A stretch of DNA of 25,238 nucleotides from Bacteroidaceae bacterium (GCA_017557475.1 JAFYYO010000253.1:1-25238); one strand, 5' to 3'; shown: positions 15,553 through 23,813, counted from the first letter of the stretch. Notes: generated by a model from the sequence alone, not told the origin. Translations and numbers: made by a program.

Positions 15553-16821
15553 TCAGTATTGCTCCACGAAGTCGCGGACGAGACGGAAGACTGGCTCGTA
15601 GCTGTCGGTCACCACGTGCTCCCAGTTATCAAAGATGGTGTGGTAATACTGGAAGGCATCGCCCTTCTCGTTCTCGAGGAAGATGCAGGGCACATGACGG
15701 ACCGCGAACACATAATGGTCGCTGTTTGCTGCGAGGTCGCCTCTGTGGAGAGACTTGAAGTACTGCTTCTCCTTGTTTATCTTCTCGAAGAGAGGGAAGG
15801 CTTTCATGCCCTCGTCGCTCACCTCACAATACTGCACAGGGCTGTTGTCGCCAATCATGTCGATGTTGAAGAGATAACGTATCTGCTCAAGAGGCACTGT
15901 TGGATGCTCCACGAAATAGGTCGAGCCGCGCAGGTTGGCATCCTCTCCCGAGACAGCCAGGAAGTACATATCATACTTGGGACGATGCTTTGCATAGTAG
16001 GCAGCAAGCGTGACAAGCGTGGCTGTGCCGGAAGCATTGTCGTTGGCTCCGGCATAGAAGACTTTCTTGCCGAGGTTGCCGAGATGGTCATAATGGGCGG
16101 TGAAGACATAACAACTATCGTGCCTCTGTCCCTCAATCTTGCTGATGACATTAAAGCACTCGTAATCCTTCAGGAACTTCGCATCGACATTGAGTTTGAC
16201 GCGCTTTACTCCCTCGATGGCCTCCGGCGTAACCCAAACGATGGGCTTGTCCACAACTCGATGGCCATAAGCCTTGAAGAACTTAATCGGCGACTCCCAA
16301 GTATAGATGAGGCCAGCATTCTGGCATTCGCCTGCTTTCTGCAGACGGGAGAAAGCCTCGCGATGCTTGTAGGTGAACCAAAACTCGCAAGCCACCAAGC
16401 AGTTCGCATACTCCGGCTTAGCAAGGTCGGCAAACATCTTGTCGGCATCGAAGTTGAGCGTATCAACATGATAGACAGGAAACTCCCCCTTCACACCAGG
16501 CGAATACTCACGCATCGAGAAGTCAACTCCGGGCGTCAACGTCTTCCATCTTCCATCTTCCATCATACATCTTGCCTCCATCTTGCCGGCAAAGGTCTGA
16601 ATGTCGAGCGTGAAAGGCTGACAAACGACTTCGTCCACGCCAGCTTTCTTGTACTCCTTTTCGAGGAACTTGCCCGCTTTGTTGGCTCCGCCCTTCGCAT
16701 AACCGCGACCTTGATACTTCGAGGAGCTTATCTCCTTAATCACCTTCTTGTAAAGCGCCATATCTTGCGCACTAAGTTGCATGCCAATAAAAGCAAACAG
16801 AATAAATAATAATCTTTTCAT
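15553..16821 (-). CDS. Secreted M28-family zinc metallopeptidase (aminopeptidase-like)
   Basis: 422 residues with a signal peptide (MKRLLFILFAFIGMQLSAQ). The M28 metal-binding set is complete: His243 and Asp245 in TAHYDHLG, bridging Asp261 in GANDNASG, Glu293 in SGEDANLRGS, Asp321 in NIDMIGD and His369 in ANSDHYVF. M28 enzymes remove N-terminal residues or cyclise glutamine; the specificity here is unknown. The gene lies 28 bp after the GH78-like stop and may share its transcript, since no TAnnTTTG box was seen just upstream. One oddity is a perfect heptamer repeat (three copies of ttccatc, 16544-16564) inside the coding region near residues 86-93 (MMEDGRWKT), whose copy change would shift the frame. 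Confidence 0.93.
   Translation of the reverse strand: MKRLLFILFAFIGMQLSAQDMALYKKVIKEISSSKYQGRGYAKGGANKAGKFLEKEYKKAGVDEVVCQPFTLDIQTFAGKMEARCMMEDGRWKTLTPGVDFSMREYSPGVKGEFPVYHVDTLNFDADKMFADLAKPEYANCLVACEFWFTYKHREAFSRLQKAGECQNAGLIYTWESPIKFFKAYGHRVVDKPIVWVTPEAIEGVKRVKLNVDAKFLKDYECFNVISKIEGQRHDSCYVFTAHYDHLGNLGKKVFYAGANDNASGTATLVTLAAYYAKHRPKYDMYFLAVSGEDANLRGSTYFVEHPTVPLEQIRYLFNIDMIGDNSPVQYCEVSDEGMKAFPLFEKINKEKQYFKSLHRGDLAANSDHYVFAVRHVPCIFLENEKGDAFQYYHTIFDNWEHVVTDSYEPVFRLVRDFVEQY
16544..16571. repeat. Heptamer tandem repeat inside the M28 gene
   Basis: Three perfect copies of ttccatc (16544-16550, 16551-16557, 16558-16564) plus a degenerate fourth (atacatc). Seven is not a multiple of three, so slippage by one unit would knock out the M28 frame about 90 residues in. 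Confidence 0.9.
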
Positions 16822-16849
16822 TATGTATATTAACTTTAACTCTTAACTT

Positions 16850-19069
16850 CTAATTCATAACCTGATGCCAACCTTGCTCCAACGTCTTCGTCCTTCCATT
16901 GGGGAAGACTACCTCTGCCGTACAGCCTTCAGGTATAAGGGTCGAGATTTCCAGCTTCTTCCCCTTCTTCCGGATGCTTACGGTAATCTTGCCGCTGACG
17001 CTCTCGATGGTGCATGAAGCCTCTTTCAGATATCCCAGTTGGGGACGGATGCGGAAGGTCTTGAACCCAGGCGATGTCGGCTCGATGCCGCAAACCTTCT
17101 GGCTCAAGATGGTCAAAGGGCCGCCACTCCACCCGTGATTATATGTTCCCCAGCATGAGTTTACCATCGGTTCGCCCGGCTTGGGTTTGGTTCCTTCGGG
17201 CATCCAGTTTTCCGGTAATGTTGTTAGCCCTGGGAAATCCAGCATGGGCTTGTAGCGTTTGCGTATGCGGTCCAATCCTTGATTGGCAGCATTCATCTGG
17301 AACAGGGCTTCCAATACATATTTCTCCATATAGGGACTGGCGTGGTATTCCTTTGTCAAGCATTCCGTCAGAGCCAGGTATTTATCTTCCGATGCAAGGC
17401 CTGACACGACTGCGAGGGCATTTCCCCTGTCGTCGGTCTCGCCCGTATAGTCGGGCGAACGGTACACGCCATCCTTCCAAAACCGCTTGTCGAAGTTCTC
17501 CTCCATCTTCCTCATCATGCCGCCTATCAAAGCTACATCGTCAATCTTGTCCAATATTTTGGCAAACTCGAGTTCGCTCTTCAAAGCCAGATAGTACCAG
17601 CAATTCTGCAGGAGGAGTTGGTCGATATTGTCACCCCAGTCACCCCAGAACCAGTCGCCCCGCCGCAGAAGGACAAGACCGTCGACATCTGTCTGCCAGA
17701 CATCATGCAAATAACGATGCAGACGAGGGTAATGAGTCTTTGCTACCGAGAAATCATTGCCATAGAAGCATTGGGTATAAATGCCGTACCATCCGCAAGT
17801 AGCCAGAATCTGAGAAGGTAATTCCTTGTTCCAGTTTCCTGCCGGAACAGGCGAATACATGACACCATCTGCACGCTGCCAGTTGAAAAGTTCGTTCAGC
17901 CCCTTGAATCCCATCTGGGCACCCTCGGGACTAAGAGAGTAATAAGCCTCGCCCAGTTCGTTCACCGCATCGCCCCACCATTGTCCTCGCTCGCGGTCAG
18001 GGCAGTCCATGAAGTTGTCCCTCATCGTGATATATAGAGTACGCTGGGCACGAATCCACAATTCATTGAAGAATGGGTCGTCGCATCGGAAGGGTTCCAC
18101 GAAGTCACATCCATAACCTGTCTCGCGGAATTTCACCTCCTCCATCTCCACGCCCTTGGGCAGGATGTACCACACCTCGTGGCCGTTGAACCATCCGAAG
18201 TTCTCATACTCCTGTTCGCCTTTGCGGGTAATGAACTCGCATCTGGGAGTGGCCGAGCCGCCTATCATGTGGACGTCTGTCTGAATCTTGACAAGCAGGC
18301 CATCTTCGGACGATTTCAGCCGCATATAAGGGGTGCATTGGCAGTTGTAGGGCAGACGACAAACCAGAGTGTCGCCGCGTTCCTCCGTACTTACGTAATC
18401 CCGAAGCCCAAAGTCTTTCCATTGTGGAATAGGCCGCTTTACCAACTTTCCCAACGTGCAATTCTCCACATCGACGGGCAGCACTTCTTCCAGATTGTAT
18501 GTGTAGCTGTTTTTGTACCAACCCTGTTCCTCTCTCAAAGCATCAAAACGGATATTGCTCTCGGAGATGCGATAGTTGGGTTTGGGCGCGTCGGTCTCGC
18601 CATAAGCGCCATAAACGGCCCCTCGCCACGTTTTGTCGGAACAGATGTCCACTCCTTCTGCCCGGGCATCGAATAGCAAGCCAGCCGTTCCGCTGCTGAC
18701 ATGACTGAAACCATTCAGCCCGAAGTACCAGGTCAGCACAGCTATCAGGTTCTCGCCAGACTTCAGATAGGGAGCTATCTCCACCTCGTCATAATAACTG
18801 CTATTGGGAGCCGGACCACGTTTCAGTCCGCCTTCGAAGACGACCAGTTGCTCATTGATATAGAGCCAGTATTTCGAGTCCGTCGCTATCTTTGCTTTTA
18901 CCGAAGCCGGCACTTTCGCTATGTTTGCCTTTTTGCGCCAAAGCATCCACGTGTTGGGGCGGCTCTGGTGATGCTCCAACGTCAGAAACTGTCCTTTCCA
19001 TTCCTCGGCCTGTCCGAAAGTGGAAATCATGAAGATAAATGCCAGTAATAAATGTCTCAAACAGGTCAT
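16850..19069 (-). CDS. Secreted GH78-like alpha-L-rhamnosidase
   Basis: 739 residues with a signal peptide (MTCLRHLLLAFIFMISTFGQA). The N-terminal beta region includes a carbohydrate-binding-like segment ('KYWLYINEQLVVFEGG', then YLKSGENLIAVLTWYFG), usual for bacterial rhamnosidases. The (alpha/alpha)6-barrel region carries DCPDRERGQWWGDA (about 354-367), which matches the GH78 acid-bearing signature DCPxRE...GDA, and later GTYNHGWSGGP (about 635-645). A C-terminal beta-sandwich closes the protein. It is expected to hydrolyse terminal rhamnosides in the periplasm or at the surface. It is divergent from a Gfo/Idh/MocA oxidoreductase 129 bp away and precedes the M28 gene. The family call is good; the exact substrate is not certain. 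Confidence 0.82.
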   Translation of the reverse strand: MTCLRHLLLAFIFMISTFGQAEEWKGQFLTLEHHQSRPNTWMLWRKKANIAKVPASVKAKIATDSKYWLYINEQLVVFEGGLKRGPAPNSSYYDEVEIAPYLKSGENLIAVLTWYFGLNGFSHVSSGTAGLLFDARAEGVDICSDKTWRGAVYGAYGETDAPKPNYRISESNIRFDALREEQGWYKNSYTYNLEEVLPVDVENCTLGKLVKRPIPQWKDFGLRDYVSTEERGDTLVCRLPYNCQCTPYMRLKSSEDGLLVKIQTDVHMIGGSATPRCEFITRKGEQEYENFGWFNGHEVWYILPKGVEMEEVKFRETGYGCDFVEPFRCDDPFFNELWIRAQRTLYITMRDNFMDCPDRERGQWWGDAVNELGEAYYSLSPEGAQMGFKGLNELFNWQRADGVMYSPVPAGNWNKELPSQILATCGWYGIYTQCFYGNDFSVAKTHYPRLHRYLHDVWQTDVDGLVLLRRGDWFWGDWGDNIDQLLLQNCWYYLALKSELEFAKILDKIDDVALIGGMMRKMEENFDKRFWKDGVYRSPDYTGETDDRGNALAVVSGLASEDKYLALTECLTKEYHASPYMEKYVLEALFQMNAANQGLDRIRKRYKPMLDFPGLTTLPENWMPEGTKPKPGEPMVNSCWGTYNHGWSGGPLTILSQKVCGIEPTSPGFKTFRIRPQLGYLKEASCTIESVSGKITVSIRKKGKKLEISTLIPEGCTAEVVFPNGRTKTLEQGWHQVMN

Positions 19070-19098
19070 AGCCTATTACATAGCTGATAATCCGACTG

Positions 19099-19106
19099 CA
19101 AAATTA
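19099..19106 (-). promoter_or_regulatory. -7 box for the GH78-like gene
   Basis: The minus strand reads TAATTTTG, 29 bases before the ATG at 19069, inside the divergent intergenic region. No -33 TTTG was found at the usual spacing, which may mean dependence on an activator. Confidence 0.55.
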
Positions 19107-19114
19107 CAAAAAAA

Positions 19115-19142
19115 TCTCTAATCCCTCATCCCTAATCTCTAA
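19115..19142. repeat. Heptamer tandem repeat, four units, between divergent genes
   Basis: Four contiguous 7-bp units: tctctaa, tccctca, tccctaa, tctctaa. They sit between the two opposing -7 boxes (19099-19106 and 19152-19159), where -33 elements or a regulator site would be expected. Confidence 0.8.
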
Positions 19143-19151
19143 TCTTTTTTT

Positions 19152-19159
19152 TATCTTTG
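19152..19159 (+). promoter_or_regulatory. -7 box for the Gfo/Idh/MocA gene
   Basis: TATCTTTG matches TAnnTTTG. It overlaps an in-frame TTG (19157), so that TTG cannot be the start of a transcript made here. This fixes the gene start at the downstream ATG, 19199. Confidence 0.6.
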
Positions 19160-19198
19160 CAGAAGAAATCGGAACTAACAAACCATATTAACCATATC

Positions 19199-20365
19199 AT
19201 GAAAGAAAGAAAACTCAGAATGGGCATGATTGGCGGAGGCGGAAACGCCATGATTGGCCCCATCCATCTGCGAGCAGCATTGATGGAGAACGATATCGAA
19301 CTCGTTTGCGGATGCTTTAGCCGCAACTATCAGACGTCCCTGACCACAGGACAAGCCTGGCATGTTCCCGAGGAACGCATCTATCGCGACTACAAGGAGA
19401 TGCTGGGGAAAGAGGCTTCTCTGCCGAAGGGGGAACGCATGGACTTTGTGGCCATCGTCACACCCAATAAAGTACATTATGAACAGGCTGCTCTGGCGCT
19501 CGACTTGGGCTTCGACGTCGTTCTGGACAAGCCGATGACTTTCTCTTTGGAAGAGGCTCTGAAGCTTCAGGAGAAGGTGGAAGAGACGGGACTAACGCTT
19601 GCTCTGACCCACACCTATTCTGCCTATCCTGCCATCAAGGAGATGAAGACGCGAATTGCTGAGGGGCAGCTCGGCAAGTTGAGACGCGTTTATGTGGAAT
19701 ATACGCAGGGCTGGCTCTCTCGTCGCATCGAGTTGGAAGGCGGCAATAATGCTGGCTGGCGAACCGACCCCAATCAGGCTGGCAAGGGAGGTTGTATAGG
19801 CGATATCGGCACGCATGCCTGGCATCTCTCGGAATACGTCACAGGCGAGAAAGTGACGGAACTTTGTGCCGAACTCAACACCTTTGTTGAAGGGCGTCCC
19901 AACGACGATGATGCCGCGGCTTTACTGCATTATACGAATGGCGTCAAAGGCGTGCTTCATGCCACTCAAATTGCTGCAGGCGAGGAGAACAGGATTGTCA
20001 TCCGCGTCTATGGTGAAAAGGGAGGTTTCGAGTGGCAGCAGATGGAACCGAACACCATGATAGCAAGATGGGCCGACCGACCTGCCGAAATCATCCGAAC
20101 AGGCAACGGATACATGAGCGATTTGGCAAAATGGAACACACGAACTCCTGGCGGACATCCTGAAGGCTACATCGAGGCCTTTGCAAACATCTATCGCAAC
20201 TTCGCCAAGACAATCCGTGCTAAATCTGTGGGAGAGACGCCTCTGCCCGAATATCTCGACTTCCCGAATGTTTACGACGGCGTTCGTGGACTCCAGTTCA
20301 TCGAGACCATGGTCGCCTCAGGTTACAGCAGGGAGGGGAAATGGGTGAAATGGATAGAGGGCTGA
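19199..20365 (+). CDS. Gfo/Idh/MocA-family NAD(P)-dependent oxidoreductase
   Basis: 388 residues from the ATG at 19199. The Rossmann fold opens MGMIGGGGNAMIGPIHL. The family's EKP motif appears as DKPMTFSLEEA, and the substrate-domain motif GGCIGDIGTHAWHLSEY supplies the conserved Asp and His. These enzymes oxidise or epimerise sugars and inositols. No signal peptide, so cytoplasmic. It is transcribed divergently from the GH78-like gene across 129 bp, suggesting it processes a sugar released by that enzyme; this is inference. An upstream in-frame TTG would add 14 residues but lies in the -7 box. The stop codon falls inside the heptamer tract that continues to the convergent CDF gene. Confidence 0.93.
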   Translation: MKERKLRMGMIGGGGNAMIGPIHLRAALMENDIELVCGCFSRNYQTSLTTGQAWHVPEERIYRDYKEMLGKEASLPKGERMDFVAIVTPNKVHYEQAALALDLGFDVVLDKPMTFSLEEALKLQEKVEETGLTLALTHTYSAYPAIKEMKTRIAEGQLGKLRRVYVEYTQGWLSRRIELEGGNNAGWRTDPNQAGKGGCIGDIGTHAWHLSEYVTGEKVTELCAELNTFVEGRPNDDDAAALLHYTNGVKGVLHATQIAAGEENRIVIRVYGEKGGFEWQQMEPNTMIARWADRPAEIIRTGNGYMSDLAKWNTRTPGGHPEGYIEAFANIYRNFAKTIRAKSVGETPLPEYLDFPNVYDGVRGLQFIETMVASGYSREGKWVKWIEG

Positions 20366-20436
20366 TGGCTGAGGGCTGAGGGTTGAGGGATGAGGTATAA
20401 CTCTTATCTATTAACTCTTATCTATTAACTGTTAAC
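20360..20436. repeat. Eleven-unit heptamer tract spanning two convergent stop codons
   Basis: Every 7-bp step from 20360 to 20436 fits one of two unit types: five G-rich units (ggctgat, ggctgag twice, ggttgag, ggatgag), then one junction unit (gtataac), then five T-rich units (tcttatc and tattaac alternating, ending tgttaac). The tract includes the TGA of the oxidoreductase (20363-20365) and the TAA of the CDF gene (20432-20434). The word tattaactcttatc is also found at 15536-15549, next to the M28 stop. Confidence 0.9.
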
Positions 20437-21331
20437 TCGCAATAGGCTCCACATGCACCACCACATGCGTTTCCTCGCCATATCGCTTCCTTAGCAGATC
20501 CTCCACTTCCGAAGCCCTGTCGTGAGCTTCCAAGAGCGGAATGTTGCCGTCCATGAGGATGTGCAACTCGATGGCATAATGGCTGCCGATGCGGCGAGTA
20601 CGCAGATCGTGAGGCTCCACAACTCCTGGGACAGAGCCTGCCAACTGCAAGATTTCCTGCTCCACCTCATCTGGAAGCGATTGTTCTGTAAGGTCTCCGA
20701 AGCCGCTCCTCAGCAGTTCAAAGACCACTTTCAAAATGAAGAGACCCACGATGACTGAGGCTGCCGGGTCGAGCACAGCCCATTTCTGCCCTAAGAAGAT
20801 GGCTCCACCTATGCCCAGAGCCGTCCCAATCGACGACAGGGCATCGCTGCGATGGTGCCAGGCATTAGCTTCCAGAGCCTGCGAATCCAGCTGTCTCGCC
20901 TTCCTAATCGAGTAGCGGAAAGTCCCTTCTTTGATGAAGATAGACAGAAGAGCAGCACCCAGAGCAAGCAAACCTGGCGCTTTCAACTGCTCGCCACCAG
21001 CCCAAGCCGCAATCTTCTGCAAGCCTCCATAGACGATACCTATCGCAACAACCAGCAAAGCAAAACCTATGAAGGTCATCGCCAGCGTCTCGAACTTGCC
21101 GTGCCCGTAGTCGTGCGAACTGTCTTTGGGTTTTCCACTGATACGGACGAAAACGAGGACGATGATATCCGTCACGAAATCCGAGAGCGAATGGACTGCA
21201 TCGGCCACCATCGCGGCACTATGCCCCATGATACCAGCCACGAACTTGAAGGCCACGAGCAAGGCGTTCATCACCCCACCCCACAGCGTCACCCGACAGA
21301 TTTCCTTGCTCCTTTCCATCATAAATCGCAT
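20432..21331 (-). CDS. Cation diffusion facilitator (CDF) divalent metal exporter
   Basis: 299 residues, about six transmembrane helices in the first 210 residues, then a C-terminal cytoplasmic ferredoxin-like domain. The transport site residues are visible: Asp51 and Asp55 in HSLSDFVTD, and His159 and Asp163 in WHHRSDALSS, the D-D/H-D set of the YiiP/FieF-type group. HDYGHGKFE (73-81) is a further family landmark. It probably exports Zn, Fe or Mn using the proton gradient; the metal cannot be fixed by sequence alone. A -7 box lies only 10 bases before the first ATG (21331), so ATGs at 21322 or 21319 (MMERSKE) may be the true start. Confidence 0.93.
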   Translation of the reverse strand: MRFMMERSKEICRVTLWGGVMNALLVAFKFVAGIMGHSAAMVADAVHSLSDFVTDIIVLVFVRISGKPKDSSHDYGHGKFETLAMTFIGFALLVVAIGIVYGGLQKIAAWAGGEQLKAPGLLALGAALLSIFIKEGTFRYSIRKARQLDSQALEANAWHHRSDALSSIGTALGIGGAIFLGQKWAVLDPAASVIVGLFILKVVFELLRSGFGDLTEQSLPDEVEQEILQLAGSVPGVVEPHDLRTRRIGSHYAIELHILMDGNIPLLEAHDRASEVEDLLRKRYGEETHVVVHVEPIAS

Positions 21332-21341
21332 TTAGCGAGGA

Positions 21342-21349
21342 CAAAGATA
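21342..21349 (-). promoter_or_regulatory. -7 box for the CDF gene
   Basis: The minus strand reads TATCTTTG. Its closeness to the first ATG (21331) implies an almost leaderless mRNA or use of a start 9-12 bases downstream. Confidence 0.6.
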
Positions 21350-21429
21350 CGACTTTTTTCGAAAACTTGTCGCGCTTAGCAGAAAAAACATCTGCAGAGC
21401 GCTTACGAACGACTGCAGGGTCGTTGAAA

Positions 21430-21517
21430 AACTAGACACGGCTAATTGGCAAACTAGACGTGCCTAATTCGTCAACTAGACGTGCCTAGTTGGCCAACTA
21501 GGCGTGGCGTGTTAGAA
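21430..21517. repeat. Four-unit palindromic tandem array, 22-bp period (family 1, copy B)
   Basis: Four contiguous 22-bp units begin at 21430, 21452, 21474 and 21496. The core aactagacgtgcctagtt joined by ggcc is the same palindromic family as 10406-10493, about 11 kb away, with the same copy number. It lies in the 424-base gap between the divergent CDF and PLC-like genes. The rest of the gap holds promoters and a short inverted repeat (cgttgc 21686-21691, gcaacg 21701-21706) over the PLC promoter. Confidence 0.9.
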
Positions 21518-21697
21518 ATTCAAACACAGAGAGCCTGCAACGGAACCACTTTTTCACAAAAGATCCTGCTTTCTCAAGATTTTTACTCGGCCATTCTATT
21601 CCAAAGGAACTTCAACGTTGGTGACAATCTAAACTATATCAAAAACTCTGGTGGAAGAGTATTGATTCTCATGAAAAGCAAAAAACGTTGCCTTTCC

Positions 21698-21729
21698 CTT
21701 GCAACGAAAGAACTTTTTCAGTAATTTTG
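21698..21729 (+). promoter_or_regulatory. Promoter of the PLC-like gene
   Basis: TAATTTTG (21722-21729) with a near-consensus CTTG (21698-21701) 20 bases upstream. The inverted repeat cgttgc/gcaacg (21686-21706) overlaps the -33 position and could be an operator. It rules out ATG-like starts upstream of 21756. Confidence 0.6.
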
Positions 21730-21755
21730 CGTCATCTTACGTAATAAATGTCATC

Positions 21756-23813
21756 ATGAAAAAGATTATACTATATCTCTTTGCTCTTGTGGTCAGTTTG
21801 AATGTAAAGTCGCAGGTGACTGACTATCAGAACTGGATGGCTCAACTTGACGACAATGCTTTCATCTGCCAGCTCTCCATCCCTGGGGCACACGACGCTT
21901 GCTGCAGTTCTTTCTCGGGGGGAAGTGCTTTCGGCGCCCTCTTCGCTGGAAAGGTGCAGTCGAAATCGGTGCAGGAGATGTTGCCCTTGGGTGTCCGTGG
22001 TTTCGACTTGCGTCCTGCCGTAAAGAACAATAAGCTGACCATCTGTCACGGCATCCTTGTCACCAGTTTCGACTTCAATACCATCATGCAGCAACTCTGT
22101 GCTTATGTGGACGCGCATCCGTCGGAGTTCTGTGTCGTGACCATTCGACATGAGGTGGAGGCTGATGATAGTGATACAAATTTCGCCTCCATGTTGCAGA
22201 CAAGCCTTGCTTCCATCAAAGACCATCTCGTGGATTTCCGTCCCAATCTCACCGTTGGCGAGGCTCGCGGAAAGATTCTCTTCATCAGTCGAGACGCATA
22301 CGATGAGCCTATGTACGGAGGCAGATTGGTTGACCTGCGCGACAATCAGTCCGACATCAACAACATGCTTGGCGGCCATTGTTACGGTCCCAGCTCATAC
22401 AAGTGCTCGTGGTGGGTGCAGGGCTATTATGAGTATTCCGATGTCAACGACAAGAAGAATGCCATACTCGCCATGCTTACCAAGAGCTCTGAACTTGCCG
22501 GCAAATACAATTATACATGGGTCGACAACGGGGCAGCCGGCTATAAGGGGACGGGCACTAACGCTGCCTGCCAAGCCAACGCTGAGGCTTGCAATCCATA
22601 CTTGCAGGGACTTCTCTCCTCGGGCAACTACAATGGTCCTGTAGGGTTTGTCTTTATGGACTTTTGTTGCGATGGTGACAACTCGGGCTACTACGGCTTG
22701 AGCCTCACGAAAGAACTCATCAACCACAACTTCCGCTATACGATGTCCAAGCAGGGAGACCCCATCTACGACGAGAGCGGCAACCTCTTTGTAGCTCCAA
22801 AGGGATGTGATATGATGTGGGAAGGCAAATTCTTCCGTAAGGAAAGCACTACTCAGTCAGGACCTACAGGATGGTTTAGAGAGGACTTTGACGACTCTGG
22901 ATGGGAGACAAAACGCTTTCCAACTGCCTCCGAAGGCACCAATGCGCCTTATTATTCGCTTTGGGATGGCACGAACAACAGCATCTTTATCCGTCGCGAG
23001 TTCTATGTTGACCACGATCCATCAATTGATACCTATAAGTTCTATGTCCGTCACGATGATGATTACGTAGTCTATCTCAATGGAAGGAAGCTCGATAGTC
23101 AAGAGGGATGGATAGGCGACTATCGAATCGTCAGCATCCTTTCCTCCAGGCTGAATGTTGGGCGCAACGTCCTTGCTGTTCAGGTGAAGCAGTTCACAGG
23201 AGGAGCCTACTTCGACTGCGGCGTCTTGTGTATCGAAGCCACCAAGGCTTCTCTTAAGCTCACGAGCGACAAGTGGCACACCTTTGTTGCACTCGGGCAT
23301 AACGTGGACTTCACAGGCACAAACGTTGAAGCATATAAAATCACGGGAATCGAGGGCGAAAGAATCGCGTATGCCATCAAAGAGGAAGTAAGCATCGTGC
23401 CTGCCGGCGAAGCAGTCATCGTCCGTTCAGACAATGGTGCAGGCACTTACCAGATTCCTGTCACTAAGACCTCTGCCACACTCACAGACAATATGCTGAA
23501 GGCCACAACCGCTTCGTTCGACGTAGCTCAAGCGAATACCATCTATTGCCTGGCAGAGCAAAACGGCTTCCAAGGCTTCTATCCTCAAGACGTCGGCACA
23601 TCGCTGGCAAAGAACAAAGTATATCTCAACCTGAGCGAATACAGCGAAAGGCCCGACTGCATCCTCCTCAACCCCGACGATGTCACCTCAATTGTTTCTC
23701 CCCTCGGGGAGACGGAAGAGGGGGCTCCCATTTACAATCTCGCTGGTCAGCGCTTGAACAAGTTTCAAAAAGGCATCAACATCGTTGGTGGACAAAAACT
23801 CTTGGTGGAGTGA
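21756..23813 (+). CDS. Secreted PI-specific phospholipase C-like protein with jelly-roll domain and C-terminal tail
   Basis: 685 residues from the ATG at 21756, which starts a signal peptide (MKKIILYLFALVVSLNVKS). An upstream in-frame start (21699) would precede the promoter, so it is rejected. The PI-PLC X-like domain covers about 20-340: catalytic His46 in SIPGAHDA, Asp84 in GVRGFDLRP and His98 in TICHGIL. A galactose-binding-like jelly roll follows at about 372-495 (FYVRHDDDYVVYLNGRK, LNVGRNVLAVQVKQF). Next is a beta domain at about 498-635 (WHTFVALGHNVDFTG, VPAGEAVIVRS), and finally the tail IYNLAGQR...KGINIVGGQK. The likely action is cleavage of a phosphoinositide- or GPI-type substrate outside the cell; substrate unproven. 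A clear terminator follows. Confidence 0.87.
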   Translation: MKKIILYLFALVVSLNVKSQVTDYQNWMAQLDDNAFICQLSIPGAHDACCSSFSGGSAFGALFAGKVQSKSVQEMLPLGVRGFDLRPAVKNNKLTICHGILVTSFDFNTIMQQLCAYVDAHPSEFCVVTIRHEVEADDSDTNFASMLQTSLASIKDHLVDFRPNLTVGEARGKILFISRDAYDEPMYGGRLVDLRDNQSDINNMLGGHCYGPSSYKCSWWVQGYYEYSDVNDKKNAILAMLTKSSELAGKYNYTWVDNGAAGYKGTGTNAACQANAEACNPYLQGLLSSGNYNGPVGFVFMDFCCDGDNSGYYGLSLTKELINHNFRYTMSKQGDPIYDESGNLFVAPKGCDMMWEGKFFRKESTTQSGPTGWFREDFDDSGWETKRFPTASEGTNAPYYSLWDGTNNSIFIRREFYVDHDPSIDTYKFYVRHDDDYVVYLNGRKLDSQEGWIGDYRIVSILSSRLNVGRNVLAVQVKQFTGGAYFDCGVLCIEATKASLKLTSDKWHTFVALGHNVDFTGTNVEAYKITGIEGERIAYAIKEEVSIVPAGEAVIVRSDNGAGTYQIPVTKTSATLTDNMLKATTASFDVAQANTIYCLAEQNGFQGFYPQDVGTSLAKNKVYLNLSEYSERPDCILLNPDDVTSIVSPLGETEEGAPIYNLAGQRLNKFQKGINIVGGQKLLVE

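Noticed and set aside
15559..16809. A 416-codon open frame on the plus strand, antisense to the M28 gene
   Set aside because: It mirrors the M28 frame, has no promoter or signal, and matches no family by eye; the minus-strand product has a complete set of catalytic residues. Similar long mirror frames at 11843-12670, 12758-13597 and 13683-14630 are rejected for the same reason.
21482..21724. Small plus-strand ORF of 80 codons before the PLC-like gene
   Set aside because: It starts within the repeat array and runs through the PLC promoter; no family features or start signals.
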